A stretch of DNA of 16,078 nucleotides. It comes from Candidatus Sulfotelmatobacter sp. Its GTDB lineage: Bacteria; Acidobacteriota; Terriglobia; Terriglobales; Acidobacteriaceae. The stretch covers positions 1-16,078 of the forward strand of contig JASICF010000527.1 in assembly GCA_030044775.1 (NCBI GenBank), given 5' to 3'. Shown here in pieces: positions 1-6,175 of this stretch. Numbering within the stretch: the first letter of the stretch is position 1; every line of letters starts with the position of its first letter. A program made the translations under genes and the position numbers. The notes under the pieces are model-generated. The model was not told the origin of the DNA and did no database searches. It worked only from the letters and a program-made list of their open reading frames with translations.

Positions 1-1607
1 GCGACGCGCTTCACATTGCCCGAGCGAGCATCTCCAACGGCGAACACGCCGGGCAAGCTGGTTTCGAGCATTTGGGGCGGGCGTTGCAAGGGCCAGTGAA
101 ACTCGTGCAAGACTGGGTCGAGATCACGGCCGGTCAGAATGAAACCCTTGTTATCCATAGCAACGCAACCGTTCAGCCACTCCGTCCGGGGAACTCCTCC
201 GGTCATGATGAAAACGTGGCGGATATGGTGCGTCGATTTTTCACCCGAGTTCTTGTCCTGCCAGGTGACGCGTTCGAGCTGAGTCCCGCCTTCCAGTTGG
301 ACAATCTCGGTGCAGTAATGCATCTCGATTGCGGGATTCTCTTCGATCCGCTGAATGAGATAGCGCGACATGGTGTCGGAGAGCTGATTCGAGCGAACCA
401 GCATGTGCACCTTGCCTCCGAATTGCGACAAGTAGACCGCGGCCTGCCCGGCAGAATTTGCGCCGCCGACAACGATCACATCCTCTTTTCCGCAGACCTG
501 CGCCTCAATGAAAGTTGCACCGTAATACACTCCCTGCCCCTCAAACTTGGCCAGGTTCTCAATGGTCGGCTTGTTGTATTGCGCTCCGCTGGCAATCACC
601 ACGGTTTTCGCGCGAATCACCTTGCCGCAATCGACGCTGACTTCATATGGGCGCCGTTCGCAATTCAATTGTGTGACGTTGTTCGCGATCAAGACCTTGG
701 CGCCGAATTTCTGCGCCTGCGTGGCCGCGCGCCCCGCCAATTCCTGTCCGCTAATTCCCGTGGGAAAGCCGAGGTAGTTTTCAATTCTGGAGCTTGAACC
801 TGCCTGCCCGCCGGGCGAGTCAGACTCGATGACGAGCACGTCCAACCCCTCCGATGCGCCGTAAACCGCCGCGGCTAATCCTGACGGTCCCGCGCCAACC
901 ACGACCACGTCGCGCACGTCCGCGGCCGCGATGCTCTCGTTCAATCCCAGGCAGCGCGCAAGTTCCTTGATCGACGGATTGCGCAACACGTCGCGGTTAT
1001 TGCAGATCACGACAGGGACATCATCGACGGTGACATGGAAGTGATCGAGCATTTCCTGCGAAGTCGAATCGGTATCGAGATCAACATAACTGTGGGGGTG
1101 ACCATTGCGCATGAGAAATTCGCGCAGGCGAAGTGTTTGCGCCGAATGCCGCGAGCCGAGCAGGATTACATTGCCCTGGCCGCGATTGATCAGCATGACG
1201 CGCCGGATGATAAAGGCGCGCATGAGAATCTCGCTCAACTCAGCATCTCGTGCGACGAGAGTGCGTACATCCTCGCTGCTTAGCTCCAGAAATTCGCCGT
1301 CGGTCTTAACCCGGCCGCGCATCAGAGCGGTGCGTCCGGAGATCAGGGTGATTTCTCCGGTGAAGTTTCCGGCTTCGTGGGTGACGACGAGACGTTCGCC
1401 GTGCATGTCGGGCTGCAAGACTTCCATACTGCCGGAAAGCAGCACGAAAAATGGCATGTTGCGGTCGCCGGGCTCAAAAAGGATCTCGCCTTTCTTTACC
1501 TTCCGCACCTTGCCCAACGGGCGAACACGGTTGAGTTGTTCGTCGGTCAACTTAGGAAACGCCTGGCCGGCGGTATCGAAGATGAAGGGCGTCAATTGTG
1601 CGGCCAT
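1..1607 (-). CDS. cNMP-binding / glutaredoxin-like / thioredoxin-reductase-like FAD oxidoreductase (C-terminus cut by window edge)
   Basis: The frame is open from ATG at 1607 to the window edge (535 codons); GGAG sits 6 nt before the ATG. Three parts are visible. Residues ~10-130 resemble a cyclic-nucleotide-binding domain, with a GEITLISGRTA cassette near 84. Residues ~145-225 look like a glutaredoxin-fold linker whose active site is SRHSA (152-156) instead of CxxC. From ~232 on is a thioredoxin-reductase-like flavoprotein: FAD-binding GAGPSG (238-243), a second Rossmann motif GGANSAG (381-387), and the C-terminal GVFAVGDAR FAD motif (~521-527). Where thioredoxin reductases carry the redox CxxC this protein has YYGATFIEAQVC (~361-372), so the dithiol is missing. 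Only about 20 residues should be lost at the edge. It is likely a cytosolic NAD(P)H-dependent flavoprotein gated by a nucleotide; the substrate is unknown. Classical thioredoxin reduction is unlikely. Confidence 0.9.
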   Translation of the reverse strand, partial: MAAQLTPFIFDTAGQAFPKLTDEQLNRVRPLGKVRKVKKGEILFEPGDRNMPFFVLLSGSMEVLQPDMHGERLVVTHEAGNFTGEITLISGRTALMRGRVKTDGEFLELSSEDVRTLVARDAELSEILMRAFIIRRVMLINRGQGNVILLGSRHSAQTLRLREFLMRNGHPHSYVDLDTDSTSQEMLDHFHVTVDDVPVVICNNRDVLRNPSIKELARCLGLNESIAAADVRDVVVVGAGPSGLAAAVYGASEGLDVLVIESDSPGGQAGSSSRIENYLGFPTGISGQELAGRAATQAQKFGAKVLIANNVTQLNCERRPYEVSVDCGKVIRAKTVVIASGAQYNKPTIENLAKFEGQGVYYGATFIEAQVCGKEDVIVVGGANSAGQAAVYLSQFGGKVHMLVRSNQLSDTMSRYLIQRIEENPAIEMHYCTEIVQLEGGTQLERVTWQDKNSGEKSTHHIRHVFIMTGGVPRTEWLNGCVAMDNKGFILTGRDLDPVLHEFHWPLQRPPQMLETSLPGVFAVGDARSGNVKRV

Positions 1608-1660
1608 ATTTTTCTCCGGAAGAACTCTTTCGAATCGTGGGAAGTGCTGGACCCCAGACG

Positions 1661-1666
1661 ATAATA
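1661..1666 (-). promoter_or_regulatory. possible -10 box for the minus-strand oxidoreductase
   Basis: On the minus strand this hexamer reads TATTAT, 5 of 6 matches to the sigma-70 -10 consensus. It lies about 50 nt upstream of the ATG at 1607, leaving room for a short leader with the GGAG site. The -35 position is weak (GCCACA at 17-nt spacing), so this is only a candidate. Confidence 0.25.
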
Positions 1667-1689
1667 GACGATTGCGGCCCGGCTGTGGC

Positions 1690-1720
1690 TTCACGGCTTC
1701 CCATCGAGGTTTGTTAAACT
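1690..1720 (+). promoter_or_regulatory. candidate promoter of the Xaa-Pro peptidase gene, possibly leaderless
   Basis: TAAACT at 1715-1720 resembles a -10 box and ends 7 nt before the GTG start at 1728, so transcription would begin at or next to the start codon. TTCACG at 1690-1695 matches the -35 consensus at 4 of 6 positions, but with a long 19-nt spacer. No Shine-Dalgarno sequence lies at usable spacing, which fits a leaderless message. Confidence 0.35.
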
Positions 1721-1727
1721 CGCAGAA

Positions 1728-2807
1728 GTGAACTTCTCTCTTCGCCAAAAAAATCTGCGGCTACAGCTGGGCGAATCCGAGATCGATGCCCTCCTGGTCA
1801 GCCATTTGCCCAATATCCGGTATTTGTGCGGATTTACCGGCAGTGCCGGTTTTTTGCTGGTTTCGGAACGTGAAAAGGTTTTCTTCACCGATTCCCGGTA
1901 CCGGAAGCAGGCGCAGGAGCAGGTGAAGGGGGCCAAGGTCATCATCGCCCGAAATGCCGTACTGAAAGCGGTTGGCGATTGGATTCGCGATCGCCGCAGG
2001 CGCTGGAAACTTGGCATCGAAGCCGAGCATCTGACCGTTGCCGAAAGGAAGCGTCTGCTCGAATTCCTGCCCTCAGGCCTGCGCCTACGGACCGCGCCCC
2101 CACTGGTCGAGCGCGCTCGTATGGTGAAAGACATCGAAGAACTGCGGCTTATTCGATCCGCCGTGCAACTGGGAGCGGCGCTATTCGACCGGGCGCTGGA
2201 AGTGATCAAGCCGGGAGTGAAAGAAGTCGAGGTCGCAGCTGAAATGGAATACGAGGCTCGACGAGGTGGGGCGGAGGGTATGTCCTTCCCAACTATCATC
2301 GCATCCGGCGCAAGGTCGGCGTTGCCGCATGGCAGGGCGAGTGAACAATGCATCGCTCCCGGCGGATTCGTGGTCTGTGATTTCGGTGTTATACTCGCTG
2401 GTTATTGTTCGGACCAGACTCGCACTGTATGGGTCGGGCTTGAGTTGGAGAAGGCGCGAAGCGCCTACTACGCGGTTAAAGCGGCGCAGGAAGCTGCAAT
2501 CGCGGCTGTGCGACCAGGAATCACTGTCGGAGATGTTGATTCTGCCGCGCGGAAAGTTCTTGCCAAGTCCGGCTTTGGCCGTTATTTTACGCATTCCACA
2601 GGCCACGGCGTGGGCTTAGAGATCCACGAACCGCCCAGAGTGGCTGCCGCGCAGACCGAAGTTCTGAAGCCGGGGATGGTCATCACGATTGAACCTGGCA
2701 TATACTTCCCCGGCGAATGGGGCATTCGAATCGAGGACATGGTGGCCGTCACGGATGGCGGCTGCGAAGTATTGACGCCGACTGGCAAGGATTTTGTGGC
2801 GGTTTAG
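1728..2807 (+). CDS. pepQ: Xaa-Pro aminopeptidase/dipeptidase, M24B family
   Basis: This is a 359-residue cytosolic metallopeptidase that removes N-terminal residues before proline. Residues 1-~130 form a creatinase-like N-terminal domain and ~135-355 the pita-bread catalytic domain. All five expected dimetal ligands are visible: D218 and D229 (in DFGVILAGYCSDQTRT), H293 (HSTGHGVGLEIH), E322 (TIEPGIY) and E336 (RIEDM). The substrate-site H201 (LPHG) is also present. Length is normal for the short M24B form. GTG at 1728 is chosen because the homologous N-terminus begins there and no better start lies downstream; there is no Shine-Dalgarno site. In many bacteria this gene precedes efp, accB and accC; here accB follows directly. 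Aminopeptidase versus dipeptidase specificity cannot be told from sequence alone. Confidence 0.93.
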   Translation: MNFSLRQKNLRLQLGESEIDALLVSHLPNIRYLCGFTGSAGFLLVSEREKVFFTDSRYRKQAQEQVKGAKVIIARNAVLKAVGDWIRDRRRRWKLGIEAEHLTVAERKRLLEFLPSGLRLRTAPPLVERARMVKDIEELRLIRSAVQLGAALFDRALEVIKPGVKEVEVAAEMEYEARRGGAEGMSFPTIIASGARSALPHGRASEQCIAPGGFVVCDFGVILAGYCSDQTRTVWVGLELEKARSAYYAVKAAQEAAIAAVRPGITVGDVDSAARKVLAKSGFGRYFTHSTGHGVGLEIHEPPRVAAAQTEVLKPGMVITIEPGIYFPGEWGIRIEDMVAVTDGGCEVLTPTGKDFVAV

Positions 2808-2823
2808 TCTTCTTAGTATAGTT

Positions 2824-2895
2824 TTCCGGCGTTCGTCTTCCGGCGTTTTCCGGCATTCCAGTGTCCGGGCAAATACCGCGGAAGTTTCCGGTGTT
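2824..2895 (+). repeat. four copies of TTCCGGYRTT upstream of accB
   Basis: Decamers TTCCGGCGTT (2824-2833), TTCCGGCGTT (2838-2847), TTCCGGCATT (2848-2857) and TTCCGGTGTT (2886-2895) lie in the 148-bp gap between the peptidase gene and accB. They are direct repeats, irregularly spaced. They could be a decayed tandem repeat or an operator array; nothing in the sequence decides between these. Confidence 0.6.
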
Positions 2896-2955
2896 TAGTT
2901 GTTTCGGTTGTTGCTTCGGCGCGGTAATGATGGCAGGCAGTCCCACCGTACGCGA

Positions 2956-3438
2956 ATGAATCAAAAAGAGCTGAAAGAACTCATTGAGTTCTTAATCGAG
3001 AAAGACATTGCCGAGTTCGAATTAGAGCGCGGCGATGTCAAGGTGAAGATCAAACGGGGCCAGGCGGCTATCGTGCAGGCACGCACGGACGTGCCCTTTG
3101 TGGCTCTGCCCGCAGTTGCCACCGCGGCACAGATCGCCGCGCCCCTCGCGCCTAACGCGGTCGTTGCGCCCCCACCCCAGCAGGCTCCGGAAGAAAACCT
3201 TCACATTGTGAAATCCCCGATCGTCGGAACGTTCTATGAGTCGCCATCGCCGGGTTCGCCGCCGTTTGTCAAAGCCGGCGATGTGGTTGAAGTGGGGCAG
3301 GTGCTTTGCATCGTCGAGGCGATGAAGTTGCTGAACGAGATCGAGTCAGACGTGGCGGGCGAAGTGGTAAAGAAGCTGGCGAACAACGGACAGCCAATCG
3401 AGTACGGGCAGGAGTTGTTCGCGATAAGGCAGAAGTGA
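2956..3438 (+). CDS. accB: biotin carboxyl carrier protein of acetyl-CoA carboxylase
   Basis: This 160-residue protein carries the biotin that shuttles carboxylate from biotin carboxylase to the carboxyltransferase, the first step of fatty-acid synthesis. The N-terminal segment (1-~35, MNQKELKELIEFL) matches the AccB dimer/AccC-binding region. A Pro/Ala-rich flexible linker covers ~43-80. The C-terminal biotinyl domain (~83-158) has the AccB thumb (SPIVGTFYESPSPG) and the biotinylation motif EAMKLLNEI, with the acceptor lysine at K124. The start is set at ATG 2956, which gives the usual N-terminus; a further-upstream start at 2899 in the same frame would add 19 unrelated residues. No clear Shine-Dalgarno site precedes it. 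accC follows after a 124-bp gap that contains a strong hairpin. Confidence 0.97.
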   Translation: MNQKELKELIEFLIEKDIAEFELERGDVKVKIKRGQAAIVQARTDVPFVALPAVATAAQIAAPLAPNAVVAPPPQQAPEENLHIVKSPIVGTFYESPSPGSPPFVKAGDVVEVGQVLCIVEAMKLLNEIESDVAGEVVKKLANNGQPIEYGQELFAIRQK

Positions 3439-3451
3439 GAGCGGGACCACA

Positions 3452-3547
3452 TTGTTGATTGTTGATTTTTGATTGCTGATTGAGCGCCACGAGGCCGTGG
3501 ACAGGTTTTCAATCATCAATCAACAATCACCAATCAACAATTTTTTT
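3452..3547 (+). terminator. long hairpin plus T7 between accB and accC (terminator- or attenuator-like, built from TTGATTG-type repeats)
   Basis: Two 32-nt arms (3452-3483 and 3509-3540) are complementary at 29 of 32 positions. The 25-nt loop holds its own 5-bp hairpin, CCACG-AGGC-CGTGG (3487-3500). Seven T residues (3541-3547) follow the right arm directly, the layout of an intrinsic terminator. The arms are AT-rich and made of repeating TTGTTGATTG / CAATCAACAA words, so it may also be a dispersed repeat that landed here. accC starts only 15 nt after the T tract, so full termination would need a new promoter; partial termination or RNA processing would set the accB:accC ratio. Confidence 0.6.
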
Positions 3548-3562
3548 AACGGTCAATAACCA

Positions 3563-4912
3563 TTGTTCAAGAAGATTCTTATTGCTAATCGCGGAGAGAT
3601 TGCCCTGCGCATTATTTGCGCCTGCAAGGAACTGGGCGTGCGCACCGTAGCCATTTACAGCGAAGCGGATCGGCACTCTCTACATGTGCGTTTTGCCGAC
3701 GAAGCCATCTGCATCGGCCCACCGCAACTGGCTCTGAGCTATCTGAATATACCGGCGGTGATCAGCGCCGCGGAAATAGCCAATGTCGATGCCGTGCATC
3801 CCGGCTATGGTTTGCTGGCGGAAAATGCCAATTTTGCCGAGGTATGCGAAACCAGCGCAATCAAGTTTATCGGGCCGCGCCCGGAAGTGACGCGGCTGAT
3901 GGGAGAAAAAGAAAAAGCGCGAGCTGCAATGAAACGCGCGGGCGTGCCGATTCTTCCCGGCTCGGACGGAATCGTGGCTTCGGAAGATGAAGCCCTCGAA
4001 TGGGCGCGTCAGGTGGGTTTTCCCGTAATTCTGAAAGCTTCGGCAGGCGGCGGGGGGCGCGGAATGCGCATCGTCCGCAGCGCCGAGGAGTTGCCGGGAT
4101 TGTACAAGGCCGCGCAGTCCGAGGCCGCCGGAGCATTCGGCAACGGCGACCTGTATATGGAGAAGTATGTCGAGCATCCTCGCCACATCGAGTTCCAGAT
4201 CCTGGCGGATGAGCACGGCAGCGTGATCAGCCTGGGCGAACGCGAGTGCTCGATCCAGAGGAGGCATCAGAAACTGCTGGAGGAATCGCCCTCAACCCAG
4301 GTAACGCCGGAGTTGCGCCAGCAAATCGGCGCGGTTATCTGTAAATCGCTCAGCGAAATCGGATATACCAACGCGGGGACGATTGAGTTTCTCATGGGCC
4401 GGGACCGCAGCCTGCACTTTATCGAGATGAACACGCGCATCCAGGTCGAGCACCCGGTGACGGAGATGGTTACTGACGTCGATCTGGTGAAAAGCCAGAT
4501 CATGATCGCCGCGGGCGCGCGCATGAACGAAGTTCTGATGGGCCCAATCGTGCATCGCGGGCATTCGATCGAGTGCAGGATTAATGCGGAGCATCCGGAA
4601 AAGTTCACGCCATCGGCGGGGAAGATCACGGCGTTCAATCCTCCCGGCGGAACGGGAGTGAGGGTAGATACGGCGTTATACGCCGAGGGAGTGATTCCTC
4701 CCTATTATGATTCGCTGATTGCGAAGCTCGTAGTGCGCGGCAAGGACCGGCCCGAGGCCATTTCGCGCATGTCGCGGGCCCTGGAGATGTTTATTGTGGA
4801 AGGCGTGCACACGACGATTCCACTGCACCGCAAAATTCTCGCCGATACGGATTTCCGGGCAGGAAAGTTTGATACGGGGTTTATCGAGAGATTTTTGGCG
4901 AAAGGGAAGTAG
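3563..4912 (+). CDS. accC: biotin carboxylase subunit of acetyl-CoA carboxylase
   Basis: This 449-residue ATP-grasp enzyme carboxylates the biotin of AccB using ATP and bicarbonate; the length equals that of the E. coli protein. The N-terminal domain starts FKKILIANRGEIALR. The ATP-grasp glycine loop is KASAGGGGRGM (158-168). Catalytic and binding residues line up with the family: K116, K158, K237, E275, E288, N290, R292, Q294, E296 (in EMNTRIQVEHPVTE) and R339. The start is TTG at 3563, the only codon that gives the standard N-terminus; no Shine-Dalgarno site is visible. The gene begins just after the accB/accC hairpin. The stop is followed after 12 nt by the thioesterase gene, so the two are likely co-transcribed. 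Confidence 0.97.
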   Translation: MFKKILIANRGEIALRIICACKELGVRTVAIYSEADRHSLHVRFADEAICIGPPQLALSYLNIPAVISAAEIANVDAVHPGYGLLAENANFAEVCETSAIKFIGPRPEVTRLMGEKEKARAAMKRAGVPILPGSDGIVASEDEALEWARQVGFPVILKASAGGGGRGMRIVRSAEELPGLYKAAQSEAAGAFGNGDLYMEKYVEHPRHIEFQILADEHGSVISLGERECSIQRRHQKLLEESPSTQVTPELRQQIGAVICKSLSEIGYTNAGTIEFLMGRDRSLHFIEMNTRIQVEHPVTEMVTDVDLVKSQIMIAAGARMNEVLMGPIVHRGHSIECRINAEHPEKFTPSAGKITAFNPPGGTGVRVDTALYAEGVIPPYYDSLIAKLVVRGKDRPEAISRMSRALEMFIVEGVHTTIPLHRKILADTDFRAGKFDTGFIERFLAKGK

Positions 4913-4924
4913 AGGGCATCGAGA

Positions 4925-5392
4925 TTGAATCAGAAGGCTTCGCGTACGGCCGAAGGTCCATCACAGAACCTGGTTCTGACAGCTCGTGGCGTCGTGCGCC
5001 CAGCGCATTGCGACCACATGGAGCACATGAATGTGATGTGGTACACGGCGAGGTTCGATGAGGCCACGTGGCATCTGTTTCGCATGATCGGAGTTACGCC
5101 GTCTTACATGCGTACCCAAAAGAAAGGTATGGCCGGCGTGCAACAGGACACGACCTACAAGCAGGAGCTTTTCGCCGGAGACCTGATTACGGTTTGGTCA
5201 AGGATTTTGGAGATGCGGGAACGAGTGATCCGCTTCTATCACGAGATGCGAAATGAAGAGACGCAGGCCGTGGCGGCGACTACCACGCTGACCGCGGTTC
5301 ACCTTGACCGCGTGACGCACAAGGCCTGCCCGTTTCCGGCGGAGATTCTGGAGCGTGGCCACCGGGGAATGACTGGTGTGAAAAAACCTTGA
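4925..5392 (+). CDS. hotdog-fold acyl-CoA thioesterase (4HBT/YbgC-like)
   Basis: This 155-residue protein has the hotdog thioesterase signature PAHCDHMEHMNVMWY (26-40), where D30 occupies the usual catalytic aspartate position and the H/N residues match the GHMN-type motif. The central alpha helix follows (~41-55), then beta strands ending near 130. It probably hydrolyses an acyl-CoA thioester in the cytosol; the chain specificity cannot be read from sequence. The start is TTG at 4925, supported by AGAGGG at 4911-4916 with 8-nt spacing. The Shine-Dalgarno site overlaps the accC stop codon, indicating an operon with accC. Confidence 0.8.
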   Translation: MNQKASRTAEGPSQNLVLTARGVVRPAHCDHMEHMNVMWYTARFDEATWHLFRMIGVTPSYMRTQKKGMAGVQQDTTYKQELFAGDLITVWSRILEMRERVIRFYHEMRNEETQAVAATTTLTAVHLDRVTHKACPFPAEILERGHRGMTGVKKP

Positions 5393-5464
5393 AGCGGCAC
5401 ACCTTCCCTGTGCTAACGAAACGCTTGCTATCGCATCTGACCCTGTTGAAAGGATTCAACCAAG

Positions 5465-6040
5465 ATGAAATCCAGCAAGGTTATGGTATTTCTGCTGGTC
5501 GCTCTCGGCGTAATACTCGCTGTTCCATTGCACGCGCAAACCGGCTCGAATCCAGCACTGCTTCCGCAGCGCGATGGCTCGCACGACTTTGATTTTCTGA
5601 TCGGCGACTGGAAGGCTCACGTCCGCCGCCTGCCGGACCGGCTCAACAATTCCGATGTCTGGATCGAGTACGACGGTATTTCGAACCACCATAAACTTCT
5701 CGACAGCAATGCCAACTTCGAGCAGTTTGAAGTCTGGAGCACCGACAAGAAGCTTCACATCAAGGGGCAAACGCTCCGGCTTTACAATCCCACGTCGCGC
5801 CAGTGGAGCATCTATCTGGTCGATCTTGATAATGGAACTCTCAGCCTGCCGCCGGTGGTCGGCTCGTTCACCGGGAATCGCGGGGAGTTTTTCGATCAGG
5901 AAGATTTCAAGGGCCGGGCCATCCTCGTGCGCTACGTGTGGCTGAACATTTCGCCCAAATCAGCCCGGATGGAGCAATCGTTTTCGCCGGATGGAGGCAA
6001 GACCTGGGAAGTGAACTGGATTTGCGAGTTGTCGCGATAG
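5465..6040 (+). CDS. exported DUF1579-like protein of unknown function
   Basis: The 191-residue product begins with a signal peptide: KSSK, a hydrophobic core (~6-20) and a likely cleavage site after PLHA or PLHAQ (24-25). The mature part opens with HDFDFLIGDW (40-49), typical of DUF1579-like / lipocalin-like beta-barrel proteins, and is rich in beta-strand patterns with many aromatic residues. No catalytic motif is visible. ATG 5465 is supported by AAAGGA-type Shine-Dalgarno sequence (AGGA 5451-5454, 10-nt spacing). It follows the thioesterase after 72 nt, so it may be in the same transcript or have its own promoter. Function is unknown; periplasmic location is inferred from the signal peptide. 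Confidence 0.75.
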   Translation: MKSSKVMVFLLVALGVILAVPLHAQTGSNPALLPQRDGSHDFDFLIGDWKAHVRRLPDRLNNSDVWIEYDGISNHHKLLDSNANFEQFEVWSTDKKLHIKGQTLRLYNPTSRQWSIYLVDLDNGTLSLPPVVGSFTGNRGEFFDQEDFKGRAILVRYVWLNISPKSARMEQSFSPDGGKTWEVNWICELSR

Positions 6041-6069
6041 TCGCATCACGGTCAAGCGCGTACATTCGA

Positions 6070-6113
6070 TTCCCACCCTGTCGCTCCAAAGTTCGGAGCG
6101 ACGAGGGTGGGGC
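6070..6113 (+). repeat. intergenic palindromic repeat unit A
   Basis: The left arm CCCACCCTGTCGCTCC (6072-6087) pairs with 6095-6111 over 16 bp with a single bulged base and a 7-nt loop (6088-6094). It starts TTCCCACCC and ends GGGTGGGGCA. The same boundaries and the same loop length recur in two units inside thiE (6358-6393 and 6427-6464). No T tract follows, so it is not an obvious terminator. Confidence 0.8.
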
Positions 6114-6158
6114 AACCGCTTCTGGCGCTTATCTCGGGCGACCCCTTCTCAAAGCGGA

Positions 6159-6164
6159 TAGACT
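6159..6164 (+). promoter_or_regulatory. candidate -10 box (TAGACT) of thiE
   Basis: TAGACT lies 11 nt before the ATG at 6176, and no Shine-Dalgarno sequence is present. Together with similar TANACT boxes ahead of three other genes this suggests a very short leader. No convincing -35 box is seen at 16-18 nt spacing. Confidence 0.3.
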
Positions 6165-6175
6165 AAAGCCGACAG

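Noticed and set aside
72..797. 241-codon plus-strand open frame
   Set aside because: It lies fully antisense to the oxidoreductase gene, whose minus-strand frame shows clear FAD/NAD(P)H motifs; the plus-strand product has no recognisable domain.
2899..2955. 19-residue N-terminal extension of accB
   Set aside because: The extension is arginine-rich, unlike AccB, and the family N-terminus (MNQKELKELIEFL) starts precisely at ATG 2956.
3452..3540. CRISPR-like array from the repeating TTGATTG / CAATCA words
   Set aside because: The words are too short and there are no distinct spacers; the two halves are inverted arms of one hairpin, and no cas genes are present.
3680..4267. 195-codon minus-strand open frame inside accC
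   Set aside because: accC is full-length with all catalytic residues; this is a high-GC antisense shadow.
6070..6113. palindromic unit A as the terminator of the DUF1579-like gene
   Set aside because: It forms a strong stem but no T tract follows, and the same unit occurs inside thiE, so a repeat is the better reading. Some termination effect cannot be excluded.
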